DNA from: a virus
Direction: 5' to 3' (one strand)
IMG/VR virus record: IMGVR_UViG_3300018065_000011
Span: 308,163 to 372,162 of that record
DNA: 64,000 nucleotides
The notes beneath the pieces are model-generated. The model made no database searches and was not told the DNA's origin. It saw nothing but the letters and a program-made list of their open reading frames with translations. Of this stretch, positions 18,009-27,868 are shown one piece after another. Every line of letters begins with the position of its first letter. Within the stretch, counting starts at the first letter, position 1. The translations under genes were made by a program, and so were the position numbers.

Positions 18009-20621
18009 GTGCCAAACCCAGAACAGGGGCCGCAACAGCAGGGGCTCGTAGGCACCTGGCAGACGGTCAATCTCGGGATTCCCGACTTTCTGGAGGAAGT
18101 CCGCGAAGCCGTAGACCAATTCTTCTCGTTGCTCATCCAGATCCTCAACATCCTGTTGCAGATCTTGGAGATTCTCAAGACGTTCGCCATCGGTTTTCTC
18201 GATCCGATCATCGCGTTGATCGAGGCTCTCCTGGCGCTTCTTGAGGCAATTCTCAACGACCTACGTCAAGCAGGGTTGTATCTTCACGGAGATTGGTCGC
18301 TCTTGAAAGGGCCTGAATTTCGCAACCTTCTCGGCGGATTCACGGCTTACGAGCGACGGATGATAACTCGGCTTGTTGATCGACGTGACCCGAACCGGCC
18401 GAACATCTCCAGTTTCTCGGCTTGTATTGCGGTGTTCTTGTACGTCTCGGTAGACATTTCGGCACTGGAACGACTCATCCGGCTGATCAGAGGCATCTTG
18501 GCTCTGTTCACTCGCAAGATTCCGTTGCCGCGAAGTCTGGGGGCAGTTGTTCAACTTCGGGCGACGTATGGATACGAGGGTGCTGCGGTCACTTCGTTTG
18601 CGAAGCCGGGGTTCTTCCCGACACGCGAGCAGTTGAAGAATGAGAAGCTCTCGGATGCTTTCAACGCGGTGAACATTACGTGGCGGATGGCTCCCACGCC
18701 CGGTAATTTCCTCACCACGTTCGCACAGCTTCCGCCCTCGGGTTTCTTGGTCGAGGTTTCCACGATCTCGCAGGGCATTACAGTCCAGTACGACAAGCCG
18801 ATCAAGGGAGCGAACGAAGGACAGGAGGACAACAAGGGGCGAGACGTGGGCACGGCGGTCAACGAAGATGGGCAGCCCATCGTGTTGTTCGGTGGCTATG
18901 ACCAGCTACGAGTCGAGGACAGCCTGCAATTCAACGAAGGGGTCACGGGCCAGGGACCGTTCCGACAACTCAAGCCTCTGTCTGTGAGGGTGTTCGGAGT
19001 CAAGAGCCTTTCCGACGCTGCGCCGATTCAGTTTAGCGATCTCAAGGACGCCAGCGGCAACTACTACATCCAAAAGACGTTCTACACGAGCGGCTTTGCT
19101 GGCGCGTTCTTCCCCGGCAAGGGATACGGCATCACGATTCCGTTTGAGGAAATGCCGTTCGATGCGGAGTTTGGCTACGAGGGTGGTCTGTCCAAATTCA
19201 AGCCGACTGGACGGCCCTCCAAATTCTTCGTCCGCGTTCGGGCCGTCAGCAAAACGATCAAGAAGCCGGAGGACTTTGCCTATGACGTTGCTCGGGTTTT
19301 CTTTGATGACGTAGGCAACCCGGTGACGCTGCCGTTGGTCCAGCCTTTTCCGTTTGAGGAAGCCACTACGCCGGGTGACGCAGGCCCTCTGTCCGCGCCT
19401 TTGGAGATCGTGTTCCCTGGCGGAGCCACCGAGGAGTATCTGCGCTGCGTCGTATCGGCTCTGGCTGTCATGGTGCTGAGTCGGGCGGACTTGCCGGTCA
19501 AGGTCGGAACGTCCTCGACGGAGGGCGATGCTCCTACGATCCACACGTTCAACTATCCGCCGACAGAGGAGGATTTGGAGTTTGAGGGAGCTAGCTCGTC
19601 ATGGTCAGGCTACGAGGGACAGGCGCGCAAGTACACACAGCTTGAAGAGTTGGCTGGAGTCCTGACGCCGCAGCTTCTCGGTCGTAAGTGGCGAGTGGCG
19701 AAGTTTTACGAGTCAACGAACAACCTGGCGAGATGGCGCAAGAGGTTGTTGGCCCGGTGCGTCAACCTGACGAATCGCATGTACCGAGAGAATCGTCCTC
19801 CAGCCTCGCTGGAGGAGGTTGTGGTCTCGACTTGCAAGGACTTGTTAGACTTCAAATTCGATCTCGGCGAGTCCGTAAGCATCATCGAAGCATTGAGTAG
19901 TCGAGAGGTCAAGTCAGGATTAGCTCCCAATCCGCTCAGTATTGGCATCACATCACCAGGGCGCAATGTCGAGCAGATGGAAGATCCCGGTCTGTTGGCT
20001 CGTGCGGAGCACTTCTTTCAGATTAGCCGTAGAGGCGGGAAGAGCATTCAAGGTTCCGTAGACAAGTCGCCTGTGGTCTTTAGCCGAAGGAACAACATCG
20101 ATATCGATTCGCTGGAGTTTTGTCGCAACGCATTCTCCGATGCGATCTATGAGCAAGCGGCTTTTGCTCTCCGAGTTGCGGTAGGGCCTTTCCAGCGACC
20201 ACAGGAGGACGGCTGGATCGCTATTCGGCTGTTCCCTCAGGGGCTCCCCGCTATCGATCGATTCCTCGATGAGTTGCTTGCACTTCTGCGCAGCATCCGG
20301 GCTGCTCTTCAAGCAATCACGGATCTGATCAAGCGCTTCATCGAATTCTTGCAGTCGCGCATTATCGAGTTGCAAGCGTTGCTCAACCGGATCAACGCGA
20401 TGATCCAAAACCTCTTGCGGTTTTTCATTGGGATTCCGGCGGCAGCCGGTTTGGTGGTTGTTGCGCCGGGGACAGATGGGGTGTTGTCTGCTCTCGTTTC
20501 GGCAGGCAACAAGCCCTACGACAGCCCAAGAGCTTACGGTGGCGGGGTGGTCATGTTGGCTGGCGGCATACCGACGATCGCGCTGGATCTCTTCAAAGCG
20601 CTTGTACAGGGGAGTGGCTGA
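18009..20621 (+). CDS. Large tail-associated protein with terminal hydrophobic helices
   Basis: The start is GTG 18009, directly after the previous stop and 3 bases downstream of a strong GGAGGAGGCAGG ribosome site. Residues about 37-83 are a long Leu/Ile-rich helical stretch (FFSLLIQILNILLQILEILK, then IIALIEALLALLEAIL). A second amphipathic helical region lies near residues 750-820, ending in a hydrophobic Gly/Ala/Val segment. The 600 residues between are mixed alpha/beta and unrecognised. The two regions could be membrane-interacting or could pack as oligomeric bundles. A tail-tip protein that contacts the inner membrane during injection would fit, but this is inference. Gene order puts it in the baseplate block. 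Confidence 0.5.
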   Translation: MPNPEQGPQQQGLVGTWQTVNLGIPDFLEEVREAVDQFFSLLIQILNILLQILEILKTFAIGFLDPIIALIEALLALLEAILNDLRQAGLYLHGDWSLLKGPEFRNLLGGFTAYERRMITRLVDRRDPNRPNISSFSACIAVFLYVSVDISALERLIRLIRGILALFTRKIPLPRSLGAVVQLRATYGYEGAAVTSFAKPGFFPTREQLKNEKLSDAFNAVNITWRMAPTPGNFLTTFAQLPPSGFLVEVSTISQGITVQYDKPIKGANEGQEDNKGRDVGTAVNEDGQPIVLFGGYDQLRVEDSLQFNEGVTGQGPFRQLKPLSVRVFGVKSLSDAAPIQFSDLKDASGNYYIQKTFYTSGFAGAFFPGKGYGITIPFEEMPFDAEFGYEGGLSKFKPTGRPSKFFVRVRAVSKTIKKPEDFAYDVARVFFDDVGNPVTLPLVQPFPFEEATTPGDAGPLSAPLEIVFPGGATEEYLRCVVSALAVMVLSRADLPVKVGTSSTEGDAPTIHTFNYPPTEEDLEFEGASSSWSGYEGQARKYTQLEELAGVLTPQLLGRKWRVAKFYESTNNLARWRKRLLARCVNLTNRMYRENRPPASLEEVVVSTCKDLLDFKFDLGESVSIIEALSSREVKSGLAPNPLSIGITSPGRNVEQMEDPGLLARAEHFFQISRRGGKSIQGSVDKSPVVFSRRNNIDIDSLEFCRNAFSDAIYEQAAFALRVAVGPFQRPQEDGWIAIRLFPQGLPAIDRFLDELLALLRSIRAALQAITDLIKRFIEFLQSRIIELQALLNRINAMIQNLLRFFIGIPAAAGLVVVAPGTDGVLSALVSAGNKPYDSPRAYGGGVVMLAGGIPTIALDLFKALVQGSG

Positions 20622-21676
20622 TGAGTTTCGGATTCCTTGGGAGTTTTCGGCAGACGCAGTGGCGAATCTTCCGCCAATTCATCCTCAATGAACGGCGGGT
20701 CATCGATGCTCGTTTGGCTTACATCGATGCCGAGCTACAGCGTATTGGTGAGATCACGGTGTCCTATGCCCGTCGAAATGAGGATTCCTCGGGAGAAGTA
20801 ACAGAGCGTAGAACCGGTTTCTCCGTGATGCCTGAAAGCTCGTCCCTGCACAAGCTCGTGCAAGCCTACATCGCTCAGGGCGGCAATCCGTGTGAGATTT
20901 CCTTGTTCCTCAAGCCGGATCATGTGCTCTGGGAATCGGACCGTGATCCTGATGAGAACCCGGACATCGATCCCACGGCTCCGATCAACGATGAAGAAGT
21001 GGACGGCGCTCTCAGCGAACAGCCGGAGTTTGGCGTGGTGTCTCCCGAGAGCGATAACCGGTCGGTGGGTGGTCCCGATCGTGGTGGGTGGCTTCGGTGG
21101 GGACGCTATCCGTTCCGTAGAATTGGCCGCATGATCGACCTGAGTGAAGCCGATCAGCAGATTGCGTACCACGTGGATTTCGCACGTCGGTGGGCTAATC
21201 CGACGATTCAGGAGCGTCGTAACAATCTGGAGGCTCGCATCATCAAGTTGATGGATTACCGCGAGCAACTCATTCACGAGCGAGAGAATGTTCTGTCGCA
21301 AGCGGTAGGCGGAAGCGTGGATAGCGTGCCCCTAGGCGATCAACGGATGGTTCAGCCGAATCTTCATGTTGCTCTCATCGTGCAGGCTATCGACAAGATC
21401 ATCTACACCCTCATTCCTCGCGGCCGTACCCGAGGAGAGTTACGGGAACAGCAGCGAAAGGAGATTACGGAACGACCCGGAGTGGTGGTTAATGCCGATG
21501 AGGCTCTTGCGAAGTTGAAAGCAGATTTGGAGGCCAGTCAAACTGCTACAGAGAGCCAGGGATTGCCAGATGAGGATCTCATTCCCGACTTCAACCAACC
21601 CAACTACGCCAACTTGGGGGAATTCGACACTCTTTGGTGGGACCATCCCGTAGAGGACGACTCCAATACTGCGTGA
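20621..21676 (+). CDS. Tail/baseplate-region protein, unknown
   Basis: This 351-residue protein overlaps the previous stop by one base (TGATG). The N-terminal 60 residues are helical and basic (FRQTQWRIFRQFILNERRV). A central acidic stretch near residues 105-150 is rich in Asp, Glu and Pro, and the C-terminal half is largely helical (NLEARIIKLMDYREQLIHER) with an acidic end. No family signature is recognised. The gene directly precedes the gp25-like gene, so it probably belongs to the baseplate wedge or hub set. It is followed by a 31-base gap holding a CCTATAG motif. Confidence 0.45.
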   Translation: MSFGFLGSFRQTQWRIFRQFILNERRVIDARLAYIDAELQRIGEITVSYARRNEDSSGEVTERRTGFSVMPESSSLHKLVQAYIAQGGNPCEISLFLKPDHVLWESDRDPDENPDIDPTAPINDEEVDGALSEQPEFGVVSPESDNRSVGGPDRGGWLRWGRYPFRRIGRMIDLSEADQQIAYHVDFARRWANPTIQERRNNLEARIIKLMDYREQLIHERENVLSQAVGGSVDSVPLGDQRMVQPNLHVALIVQAIDKIIYTLIPRGRTRGELREQQRKEITERPGVVVNADEALAKLKADLEASQTATESQGLPDEDLIPDFNQPNYANLGEFDTLWWDHPVEDDSNTA

Positions 21677-21680
21677 TTTG

Positions 21681-21687
21681 CCTATAG
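21681..21687 (+). promoter_or_regulatory. CCTATAG motif in a structural-block gap
   Basis: The 31-base gap before the gp25-like gene contains CCTATAG, 20 bases upstream of the ATG, flanked by a short TTTGC/GCAAA inverted repeat whose loop is the motif core. The same seven bases occur in two other gaps of the structural block (27817-27823 and 47534-47540). It might be a -10-like element of a late promoter or an RNA processing site; neither is proven. Confidence 0.25.
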
Positions 21688-21707
21688 CAAACCCCTCGTG
21701 AACCAGC

Positions 21708-22874
21708 ATGACTGTCGATTTCCAGATCGGTTTTCCTTGCCCGCATCTCACCATTGAGGAGCGGGTAGCCCTAGGGGAAGATCGCCGTTCTCTGGAGACT
21801 CTTCAGCCGGTTACGTCAGGGGACTTTGTTCGGATTACGGCAAACGATGACGTGGACATTCCGAAGCAAGGTCTGGTTTCCTCTGCTCGGATTGCGGCAA
21901 AAGCTCCCGGTCCGTTTACTATCCCTTGTGGACGGAATCGCATTACGATCAGCAATGCTCGCGGGTCACTAGAAGACTTCGTGCTTCCTGTTGGTGTGCG
22001 TGTCGAGGCGGCACGCGTGGTCGGGCTTCTCTCTGCGGCTTTTCTGAATGCCCAGCTTGGCATCTTGCCGGTAAGTCGCAATGGTGTGTTGGTTTTGACG
22101 GACACGGACGATGCGGGGCCTCTTTCTCGCATAGACGTGCGCGGGACCGCTGCTGAAGCGTTGGGGTTCACGGGACAGATCGCGAGCCGAGGCCGACAGG
22201 TATACCCCGGCTGGGAGATGGCGGAGCGCGAAGATCTAGTCACCGCAACGAGCATCAATCAGTTTGTGAGCATCACGACTCGGTATCCTCGTTTCGTTAC
22301 GCCAATCAAGGCCAATCCCGTTTTCAAAGTCACCTATGCCACGATTCAACAACGGTGTCGTCGGTGTTCGATGACTGGAATCGAGAATGACTACCGCTTC
22401 GACACTCAAGGACTCGCGCTCCTCGTACAGAACGAGGATCTGTTGAACCAGGCGCTGATCAAGATCCTCCTGACGAGACGGGGGTCCAACCCTTACCACA
22501 CGTACTATGGCTCAAGACTGTCCGATTTCCTCGGCAACAAGTCAGTCAATCGGACGACGATTGGCGTCAACGAGGATGTGATTCGGACGGTCGATACGTT
22601 CAAGCGTCTACAGACTCTCACCGGACAGTTTCAGGCAATCACCGCTCAAGAGCGGTTGTTCGCTGTGTTGTCGATCAATGTGATTCCGAAGGCAGATGAT
22701 CCCAACGTGTTCAACGTGGTCATCACCGGCACCAATGCTTCGGGAGACCCGGTGACTCTCACTACAGTGTATGTTGCCCCCGGAGCAGCGGCACTTGTGG
22801 GAGCCAGCGGGAAATCCCTAGGGCTCGGGGGTGTTGGGTTGAAGGAAGATATCACCAGAGGGGATGTCTTTTAG
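21708..22874 (+). CDS. Baseplate wedge protein, gp25/GpW-like
   Basis: Residues about 240-275 carry the gp25/GpW family signature: DLLNQALIKILLTRRGSN, then YHTYYGSRLSDFLG, matching the usual pattern of a helix, LLT..G, then YGS.L.dfl. In contractile tails this family is the conserved core of the baseplate wedge and attaches it to the tube. At 388 residues this protein is far longer than the usual 100-150. An N-terminal beta-rich extension of about 210 residues is joined through a Cys-containing segment, QQRCRRCSMTGIENDYRFD, that could bind a metal. The C-terminal 90 residues are an extra beta domain. The gpJ-like gene follows three bases later, the conserved gp25-gpJ order. Confidence 0.78.
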   Translation: MTVDFQIGFPCPHLTIEERVALGEDRRSLETLQPVTSGDFVRITANDDVDIPKQGLVSSARIAAKAPGPFTIPCGRNRITISNARGSLEDFVLPVGVRVEAARVVGLLSAAFLNAQLGILPVSRNGVLVLTDTDDAGPLSRIDVRGTAAEALGFTGQIASRGRQVYPGWEMAEREDLVTATSINQFVSITTRYPRFVTPIKANPVFKVTYATIQQRCRRCSMTGIENDYRFDTQGLALLVQNEDLLNQALIKILLTRRGSNPYHTYYGSRLSDFLGNKSVNRTTIGVNEDVIRTVDTFKRLQTLTGQFQAITAQERLFAVLSINVIPKADDPNVFNVVITGTNASGDPVTLTTVYVAPGAAALVGASGKSLGLGGVGLKEDITRGDVF

Positions 22875-22877
22875 CTG

Positions 22878-25800
22878 ATGTCGTTGACTCCCAAAATCCT
22901 CGGTCCAGACGGCATAGCTCGTGAGAATTCCATTTTCACGACAACGCTGCCGCAACGCTTCTTCCAGGGCACTGTCGACGCCTCGACGGTGGACATGCAG
23001 ATCAGTGTTCGTGGTGAGGCTTTCACATCGAATCCCGACCTGATCATCTTCGAAGGTGAGTCGTTCCAGATTCCCAATCCTTCAGTGTATCCCGAGGGAT
23101 TGGAGTTGGCGCCTGGTCTCAACGTCATCGAGGTGCGTGCAGTCTCTTTCTCGGGAGCGGTATCACCAGCCGCTCGCGTTGAAGTGACGCTCGTACAGGA
23201 GGCCGACGTTTCCTTCATTCCCGATCCTCCGACGAACATCACGGTGGAACGGTTCGATGAGGAGATTGAGATCTCTGTGCAGATGCCCACGGACGCGCGC
23301 GTTCGGGGGATCAACTTCTATGCTTCGGAGTTTTCGGGCGGCGGTGCTATCGGATATCAGCGCATCAATCTCGATCTTGTACAGGACACGGTAGTTGTAG
23401 AAGAGACCGATACCCTCCACACATTGGAGGTCGACAGCTCCATCGCGACGAACCCGGATGGTACTCCTGCGGCCGACCCTTTGTATGTGCAACTGCGGGA
23501 GACCCAGACCAAGGGTGGAGACACCATAGAGAGACTGGAGGACGTGACGCTGACGGATGAGTTGGCGGCAGCGATCACGTACAACGAGCAAGAGAATCTG
23601 CTCAAGACTGATTTCCTCGATGTCTTTGAAGTCCCCGAGACGGTCCAGAACATCCGCACTTCCGTGTCGGTCGCTTCTGTCACGCAGGTTGTCTTTGCCA
23701 AATTCAGGCACAACCGCACCGCCGGCCCATCGAGCACGCCTCCCACGGTAGCCGTAGGCGTGTTCGCGTCTACTCCCATTAGCGATCCGCTGTACTACGT
23801 CGTGACGGCGGTGGCTTTCGATGAATCGACGCAGATTGAGTCGGAGTCGGCTTTCTCGATCGAGGTCTTCGGCAACCCCGTCACTGTCAACCTCCAGGTG
23901 GGTGCTTTTCCGGTGGTGTCGAGGTCGGACATCACACAGCAGACGATCACATCCATCTTGCGGACGAATCCAACCCAGGCTCTCGCGCCTGGCGCCGTGA
24001 TTCGTGACACGGTTGTTGATCCGTCCTCCAGTGAGGCAGAGCGGGTCCGCTTTATCGTGGACTTCTTGCATCGCGCACAGTCCTTTGATTCTCTGTTGCG
24101 GGTTGATGGTATCGACGCGAACGGTGATTCCATTGCCGTCCAGAATTCGGCTTACAAGCAAGCGCTTCAGCGTGCCTTTGGGAACATCAGTACGCAGCAA
24201 ACTCAGGCCATCATTGATGCGGCTTTTGAGCAGGAAGCTGCGAGGGTTGGCGAATCTCGTCGGCCTGGTATTTACTCACGCGGGCTTCTCACCTTCTTCA
24301 CTTCGAGACGGCCCAAGCAAACGATCCAGATTCCTCTCGGCACGCGGGCTGCTATCGGTGGTGTCTTTTTCAGCACAACGCAGTCTGCGTCAATGCCTCT
24401 TGATAGCGTGGCATCGTTTTTCAATCCGGTCACAGGGCTATTTTCTCTCGACGTGCCCATCCGTGCCGATGAGGTAGGGACGCAAGGGAATGTGGCGCGC
24501 GGGCAGATTCGGACACTCGTTGATCAGGTCGGCGGTCTCCAGGTAGTGAATCCAGGGCCGACGTTCGGTGGTCGGGGTGTGGAGACGAATCTGCAATTGG
24601 CGACGCGAGCCAGGAATGCCGTGGCTGGGTCTGATACAGGAACCGAGGCGGGATATCGCCAGACTCTAGCAAACATTCCAGGAGTTGAGCAGGCGAAGGT
24701 TGTCACGTCGGGTAACACGTTGATGCAGCGGGACTTCGATCCTGCTTCGGGACGACACGTCGGAGGGAAGGTTGATGTCTATACCCGTGGCGATGTCCTC
24801 GCTACCGTCACGGACACGTTCGCCTTCACTTTCGAGATCGCCTACAACATCCAATTCAAGCTCTTTGGCAACCCGGCAGAGCTTAAGTTTGAAGCCATGG
24901 ACCCAACACTCTCGGTGGACAATCCGATTGCCGAGATGTTGGATTTCCCCGACGCAGGGTTGGGACTCCGTAATGCTTCGCAGTCGGCTGCATACGACCT
25001 GACGGATGTGCAGATTCTCGACTACAAGACAATTCAGTTGAGCGATGCGGTCCCGCAGCCGGTGATCACGGCTCTCAGCGATGTGGTCCTTGGGGACTAT
25101 CGTTACGTGGTCAGTCGCAAGTTTGTGTTGCCACGGCAGCCTACACGAGAGGTGTTGTCGGTCACGGGGGCTGTGACCGGCGTTCTCGATGAAGACAACT
25201 ACCGCTTCTTCAAGACGGAATCGCCGTTGTTGGACGGCCTCTCGACGGAATCGCAATCCTATCTCCAGATCGATGAGGTCAATGGTCAGCCGACCGGCGA
25301 GGTTATCCCTGTAGAGGATGAGGTTCATGTCATCATTGGCGAGTTTCCCGAGTCTTTGTTCAACCTGGGTGCCAATGTTCTGACGGTAAAGGTGTACAAC
25401 GAGGATCGCACGGTTCTGTTCCGCGGTCCCTTCGATCCCAGCGGCATCAGCGATTACACGATTATCCCCGGTAGCCAGACGACTCCGGTCAAGATCAAGC
25501 GTGTCGAGTCGGGGGCGATTCTCTCGGGCCAGCGTCTCAGTGTTGACTACTCGCACGATGAAAACTTCGTGGTCGAGTACACGATCAACCTGGCGGTACG
25601 CACTGCCCAGGACGCGGTCGATGCCCAAAAGCACGCTACGGCGGACATCTTGATCAAGGAGGCCATTCCGGTACTCGTGGACAGAACCGCTACTGTGATC
25701 AAGGAGTCGGAGGCAGCCACGTCTACGGTAGATCGGAGCATCCGATCGAACCTGAAGGTGTTTTACGAAGGGTTGTCTCTGGGTGACTCCGTTCGTCAGT

Positions 25801-26408
25801 CGGATGAGGCGGCAGAGATCAACCGGAGCGTTGGTGTCGCGTATGTGACGGTTCCCTTCACAAAACTCGCGCGACAGCCTGGCTCTGCCGTGCTGCGAGA
25901 GTCGCTCACGACGGCACAGAACGCAGACATTACCTACCTATCTGAGTACTCCACGGAGTCCGTGCTCGTTTGGCTCATCGAAGAGGAGTTGAACGCGGCG
26001 ACGACTACAGGCGGCGGAGATGCGACGGAATTTCGCGAGGTCACGCAGGATGATCTGGCGATGGATTTGCAGATCGTGGATCTTCCTTCGATTGGATCCG
26101 GTGCGAGTCGTGCGTACATCATCGGGGACGCGGGGGCATCGATCATGGGCTACACGGACGATGTAACTCTTGAGGAAGAATTCCCCACGGCGACTCCTCA
26201 AGAGCGAAATCAGGTCCGTAGAGATCGGACGGCAAACCGAGTAGTCATCTCGCTTGCCGTTGGGGATAGTCCCACGAATTACAAGTACACGGTCAGCTAC
26301 ATCGTTGGCTCGACCAACGCTGGCGTGAAGAACCTGGATGCCTTTGACATCGAGTACTTCACGCTCGGAAACGTCAACCTCACCATCGTGGATGAAAAAG
26401 ACCAGTAG
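22878..26408 (+). CDS. Baseplate wedge protein, gpJ/gp6-like
   Basis: Within 1,176 residues, about 465-640 match the baseplate J family: RGLLTFFTSRRPKQTIQIP as the entry strand, IPLGTRAAIGGVFF, VPIRADEVGTQGNVARGQI (the A...G..GNv..g.I motif), a VVNPGPTFGGRGVETNLQLATR segment (the NP..F.GG.d.E....l..R motif), then GYRQTLANIPGVEQAKVV and GGKVDVYTRGD. The protein dimerises in known tails to form the iris of the baseplate wedge. The N-terminal 450 residues (Ig-like and fibronectin-like strands, SAVSPAARVEVTLV) and the C-terminal 500 residues are additions not seen in short gpJ proteins. Start ATG 22878 lies three bases after the gp25-like stop. Confidence 0.82.
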   Translation: MSLTPKILGPDGIARENSIFTTTLPQRFFQGTVDASTVDMQISVRGEAFTSNPDLIIFEGESFQIPNPSVYPEGLELAPGLNVIEVRAVSFSGAVSPAARVEVTLVQEADVSFIPDPPTNITVERFDEEIEISVQMPTDARVRGINFYASEFSGGGAIGYQRINLDLVQDTVVVEETDTLHTLEVDSSIATNPDGTPAADPLYVQLRETQTKGGDTIERLEDVTLTDELAAAITYNEQENLLKTDFLDVFEVPETVQNIRTSVSVASVTQVVFAKFRHNRTAGPSSTPPTVAVGVFASTPISDPLYYVVTAVAFDESTQIESESAFSIEVFGNPVTVNLQVGAFPVVSRSDITQQTITSILRTNPTQALAPGAVIRDTVVDPSSSEAERVRFIVDFLHRAQSFDSLLRVDGIDANGDSIAVQNSAYKQALQRAFGNISTQQTQAIIDAAFEQEAARVGESRRPGIYSRGLLTFFTSRRPKQTIQIPLGTRAAIGGVFFSTTQSASMPLDSVASFFNPVTGLFSLDVPIRADEVGTQGNVARGQIRTLVDQVGGLQVVNPGPTFGGRGVETNLQLATRARNAVAGSDTGTEAGYRQTLANIPGVEQAKVVTSGNTLMQRDFDPASGRHVGGKVDVYTRGDVLATVTDTFAFTFEIAYNIQFKLFGNPAELKFEAMDPTLSVDNPIAEMLDFPDAGLGLRNASQSAAYDLTDVQILDYKTIQLSDAVPQPVITALSDVVLGDYRYVVSRKFVLPRQPTREVLSVTGAVTGVLDEDNYRFFKTESPLLDGLSTESQSYLQIDEVNGQPTGEVIPVEDEVHVIIGEFPESLFNLGANVLTVKVYNEDRTVLFRGPFDPSGISDYTIIPGSQTTPVKIKRVESGAILSGQRLSVDYSHDENFVVEYTINLAVRTAQDAVDAQKHATADILIKEAIPVLVDRTATVIKESEAATSTVDRSIRSNLKVFYEGLSLGDSVRQSDEAAEINRSVGVAYVTVPFTKLARQPGSAVLRESLTTAQNADITYLSEYSTESVLVWLIEEELNAATTTGGGDATEFREVTQDDLAMDLQIVDLPSIGSGASRAYIIGDAGASIMGYTDDVTLEEEFPTATPQERNQVRRDRTANRVVISLAVGDSPTNYKYTVSYIVGSTNAGVKNLDAFDIEYFTLGNVNLTIVDEKDQ

Positions 26409-27799
26409 TGTCCAACGGCGACGACAGAGCAGATCGGTTTCTGCCGTTTAGCATCGAGCAGAACCCCGCACCGACTCGCCTTGAGGGTCAGGACAGCACC
26501 AACCAGATCCAAGACTTGACGGACTCGATCATGGAGACGTTCCTGCGCGTTCTCCCATCGAATTACGTCAGTCAGATTAATGGCCCGTACTACACTACGC
26601 AGTTTCGATCGCTAGCCGAGGTTCTAGCTCGGGTGCAGGTCACGGCTGAGCAAGCTGCTCTCGACGGCTACATCAACTTCACACGTCCAGAGTATCTGTG
26701 GCAGGTCATTGGTGCGTTGGCCTTTCCTGAGGCCAAGTCGAATCGGGACGTGCCCACCATCCCAGGGGATGTCTCGTATCGAACCTTCCTCAAGAGAATC
26801 ATCGAGCTACTCTTGGAGGGAGCCAAGCTGGAAGTCCAGAAGGAAGGCATCGAGGCGCTGACTTCGGCCGTCGTGTCGGTGTTGGCGAAGGTTGCCTACC
26901 AGCGTGACCCCAACACCGCGTGGGGTTTCCCCGATCAATTCACGTTTGAGATCAACGTCAGCGATCGGACGGTTTGGACAGACCCAGGTACAGGCGATCT
27001 GATCGAGGGGGACATCGGTACGGGTTTCCCCGATCTTCCTTTCGTGCTTCAGAAAAACGTCGGAATCGTGCTCCGGGCTCTCAAACCGGGCCACGCAATC
27101 TACGATTACCGAAACCTGTTTCTGGAATCCTTTGACACGCTGTTTGAAGATACGGTTTCCTTTGACTTCGACACGTTCTACTACGAGGACTTTCGGAAAT
27201 TCTGCACCGGGGCCAAGGAAGTCACCGGTACAGAAGGTGAGACGCTGACCGATCGTTTCCTCTTCTCGGACCCCACGCGTGAGTTTCGGTGGATCCTACC
27301 TGGAGCGATTCTGGAGGTTCTGTCAGGCCCCAATGCCCGTCCCACGCTCGGAGGCGTCGATCAGGCCACGTTGGGGCGTTACCGTGTCCGTGAAATTCTC
27401 CGTATGCCCATCGGTGCGGAGACAACGCCTCGAAGCTATACAACCTCGCCTACAGGTTTGGTGGGCACGGTAACGATTCTGGATGGTGGTGAGCTAGAAG
27501 ATCTCAGCCAGGATTGGTCTCTGGCCGAGGAAGGTGAAATTCTGACCCTCAGCGATGGCCCCAATGGGGGCCGCTACCGCTTGGAAACGTTGCTTGGCCC
27601 GGATGGCGGCTCTGTGGGATTCGTGCCTTCGGGGTCAGGCATAACCAACGTGCGTGTTTCGCCGAGTCTCCTTCGCTTGGAGACGATCATGCCGGAGACG
27701 GCAACAGACCAGATCTACCGTGTGGGAGTTGATCGTCTTGGCGTCAGACGCCCTCAGGTCGTTACGGGGGAAGATGTTTCTGCGCAGTTTTACCTGTGA
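26408..27799 (+). CDS. Baseplate protein in the gpI position
   Basis: The start is GTG 26408, sharing one base with the gpJ-like stop (TAGTG). The first 170 residues are helical (IQDLTDSIMETFLRVLP, then SLAEVLARVQVTAEQAALDG and FLKRIIELLLEGAKLEVQ), as in tail proteins that bridge the gpJ-like wedge to fibres. The remainder is beta-rich and has two related strand-turn units, GAILEVLSGPNARPTLGG and GEILTLSDGPNGGRYRLE. No diagnostic motif is visible, so the gpI/gp7-like role comes from synteny and from being the last baseplate gene before the spikes. Confidence 0.5.
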   Translation: MSNGDDRADRFLPFSIEQNPAPTRLEGQDSTNQIQDLTDSIMETFLRVLPSNYVSQINGPYYTTQFRSLAEVLARVQVTAEQAALDGYINFTRPEYLWQVIGALAFPEAKSNRDVPTIPGDVSYRTFLKRIIELLLEGAKLEVQKEGIEALTSAVVSVLAKVAYQRDPNTAWGFPDQFTFEINVSDRTVWTDPGTGDLIEGDIGTGFPDLPFVLQKNVGIVLRALKPGHAIYDYRNLFLESFDTLFEDTVSFDFDTFYYEDFRKFCTGAKEVTGTEGETLTDRFLFSDPTREFRWILPGAILEVLSGPNARPTLGGVDQATLGRYRVREILRMPIGAETTPRSYTTSPTGLVGTVTILDGGELEDLSQDWSLAEEGEILTLSDGPNGGRYRLETLLGPDGGSVGFVPSGSGITNVRVSPSLLRLETIMPETATDQIYRVGVDRLGVRRPQVVTGEDVSAQFYL

Positions 27800-27868
27800 G
27801 ATGGGCCGATATAGGCCCTATAGCCGAGCCAAGATAAGGGCCGCTACAGGTCTCTTTGGAGAAGTTTC
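27800..27868 (+). promoter_or_regulatory. Gap with inverted repeat and CCTATAG before the tailspike gene
   Basis: The 69-base gap holds a 13-base inverted repeat, TATAGGCCCTATA (27810-27822), which overlaps CCTATAG at 27817-27823. A ribosome site, TTTGGAGAAG, lies about 7 bases before ATG 27869. No T-run follows the repeat, so it is not a terminator. A late promoter or operator is possible. Confidence 0.3.
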
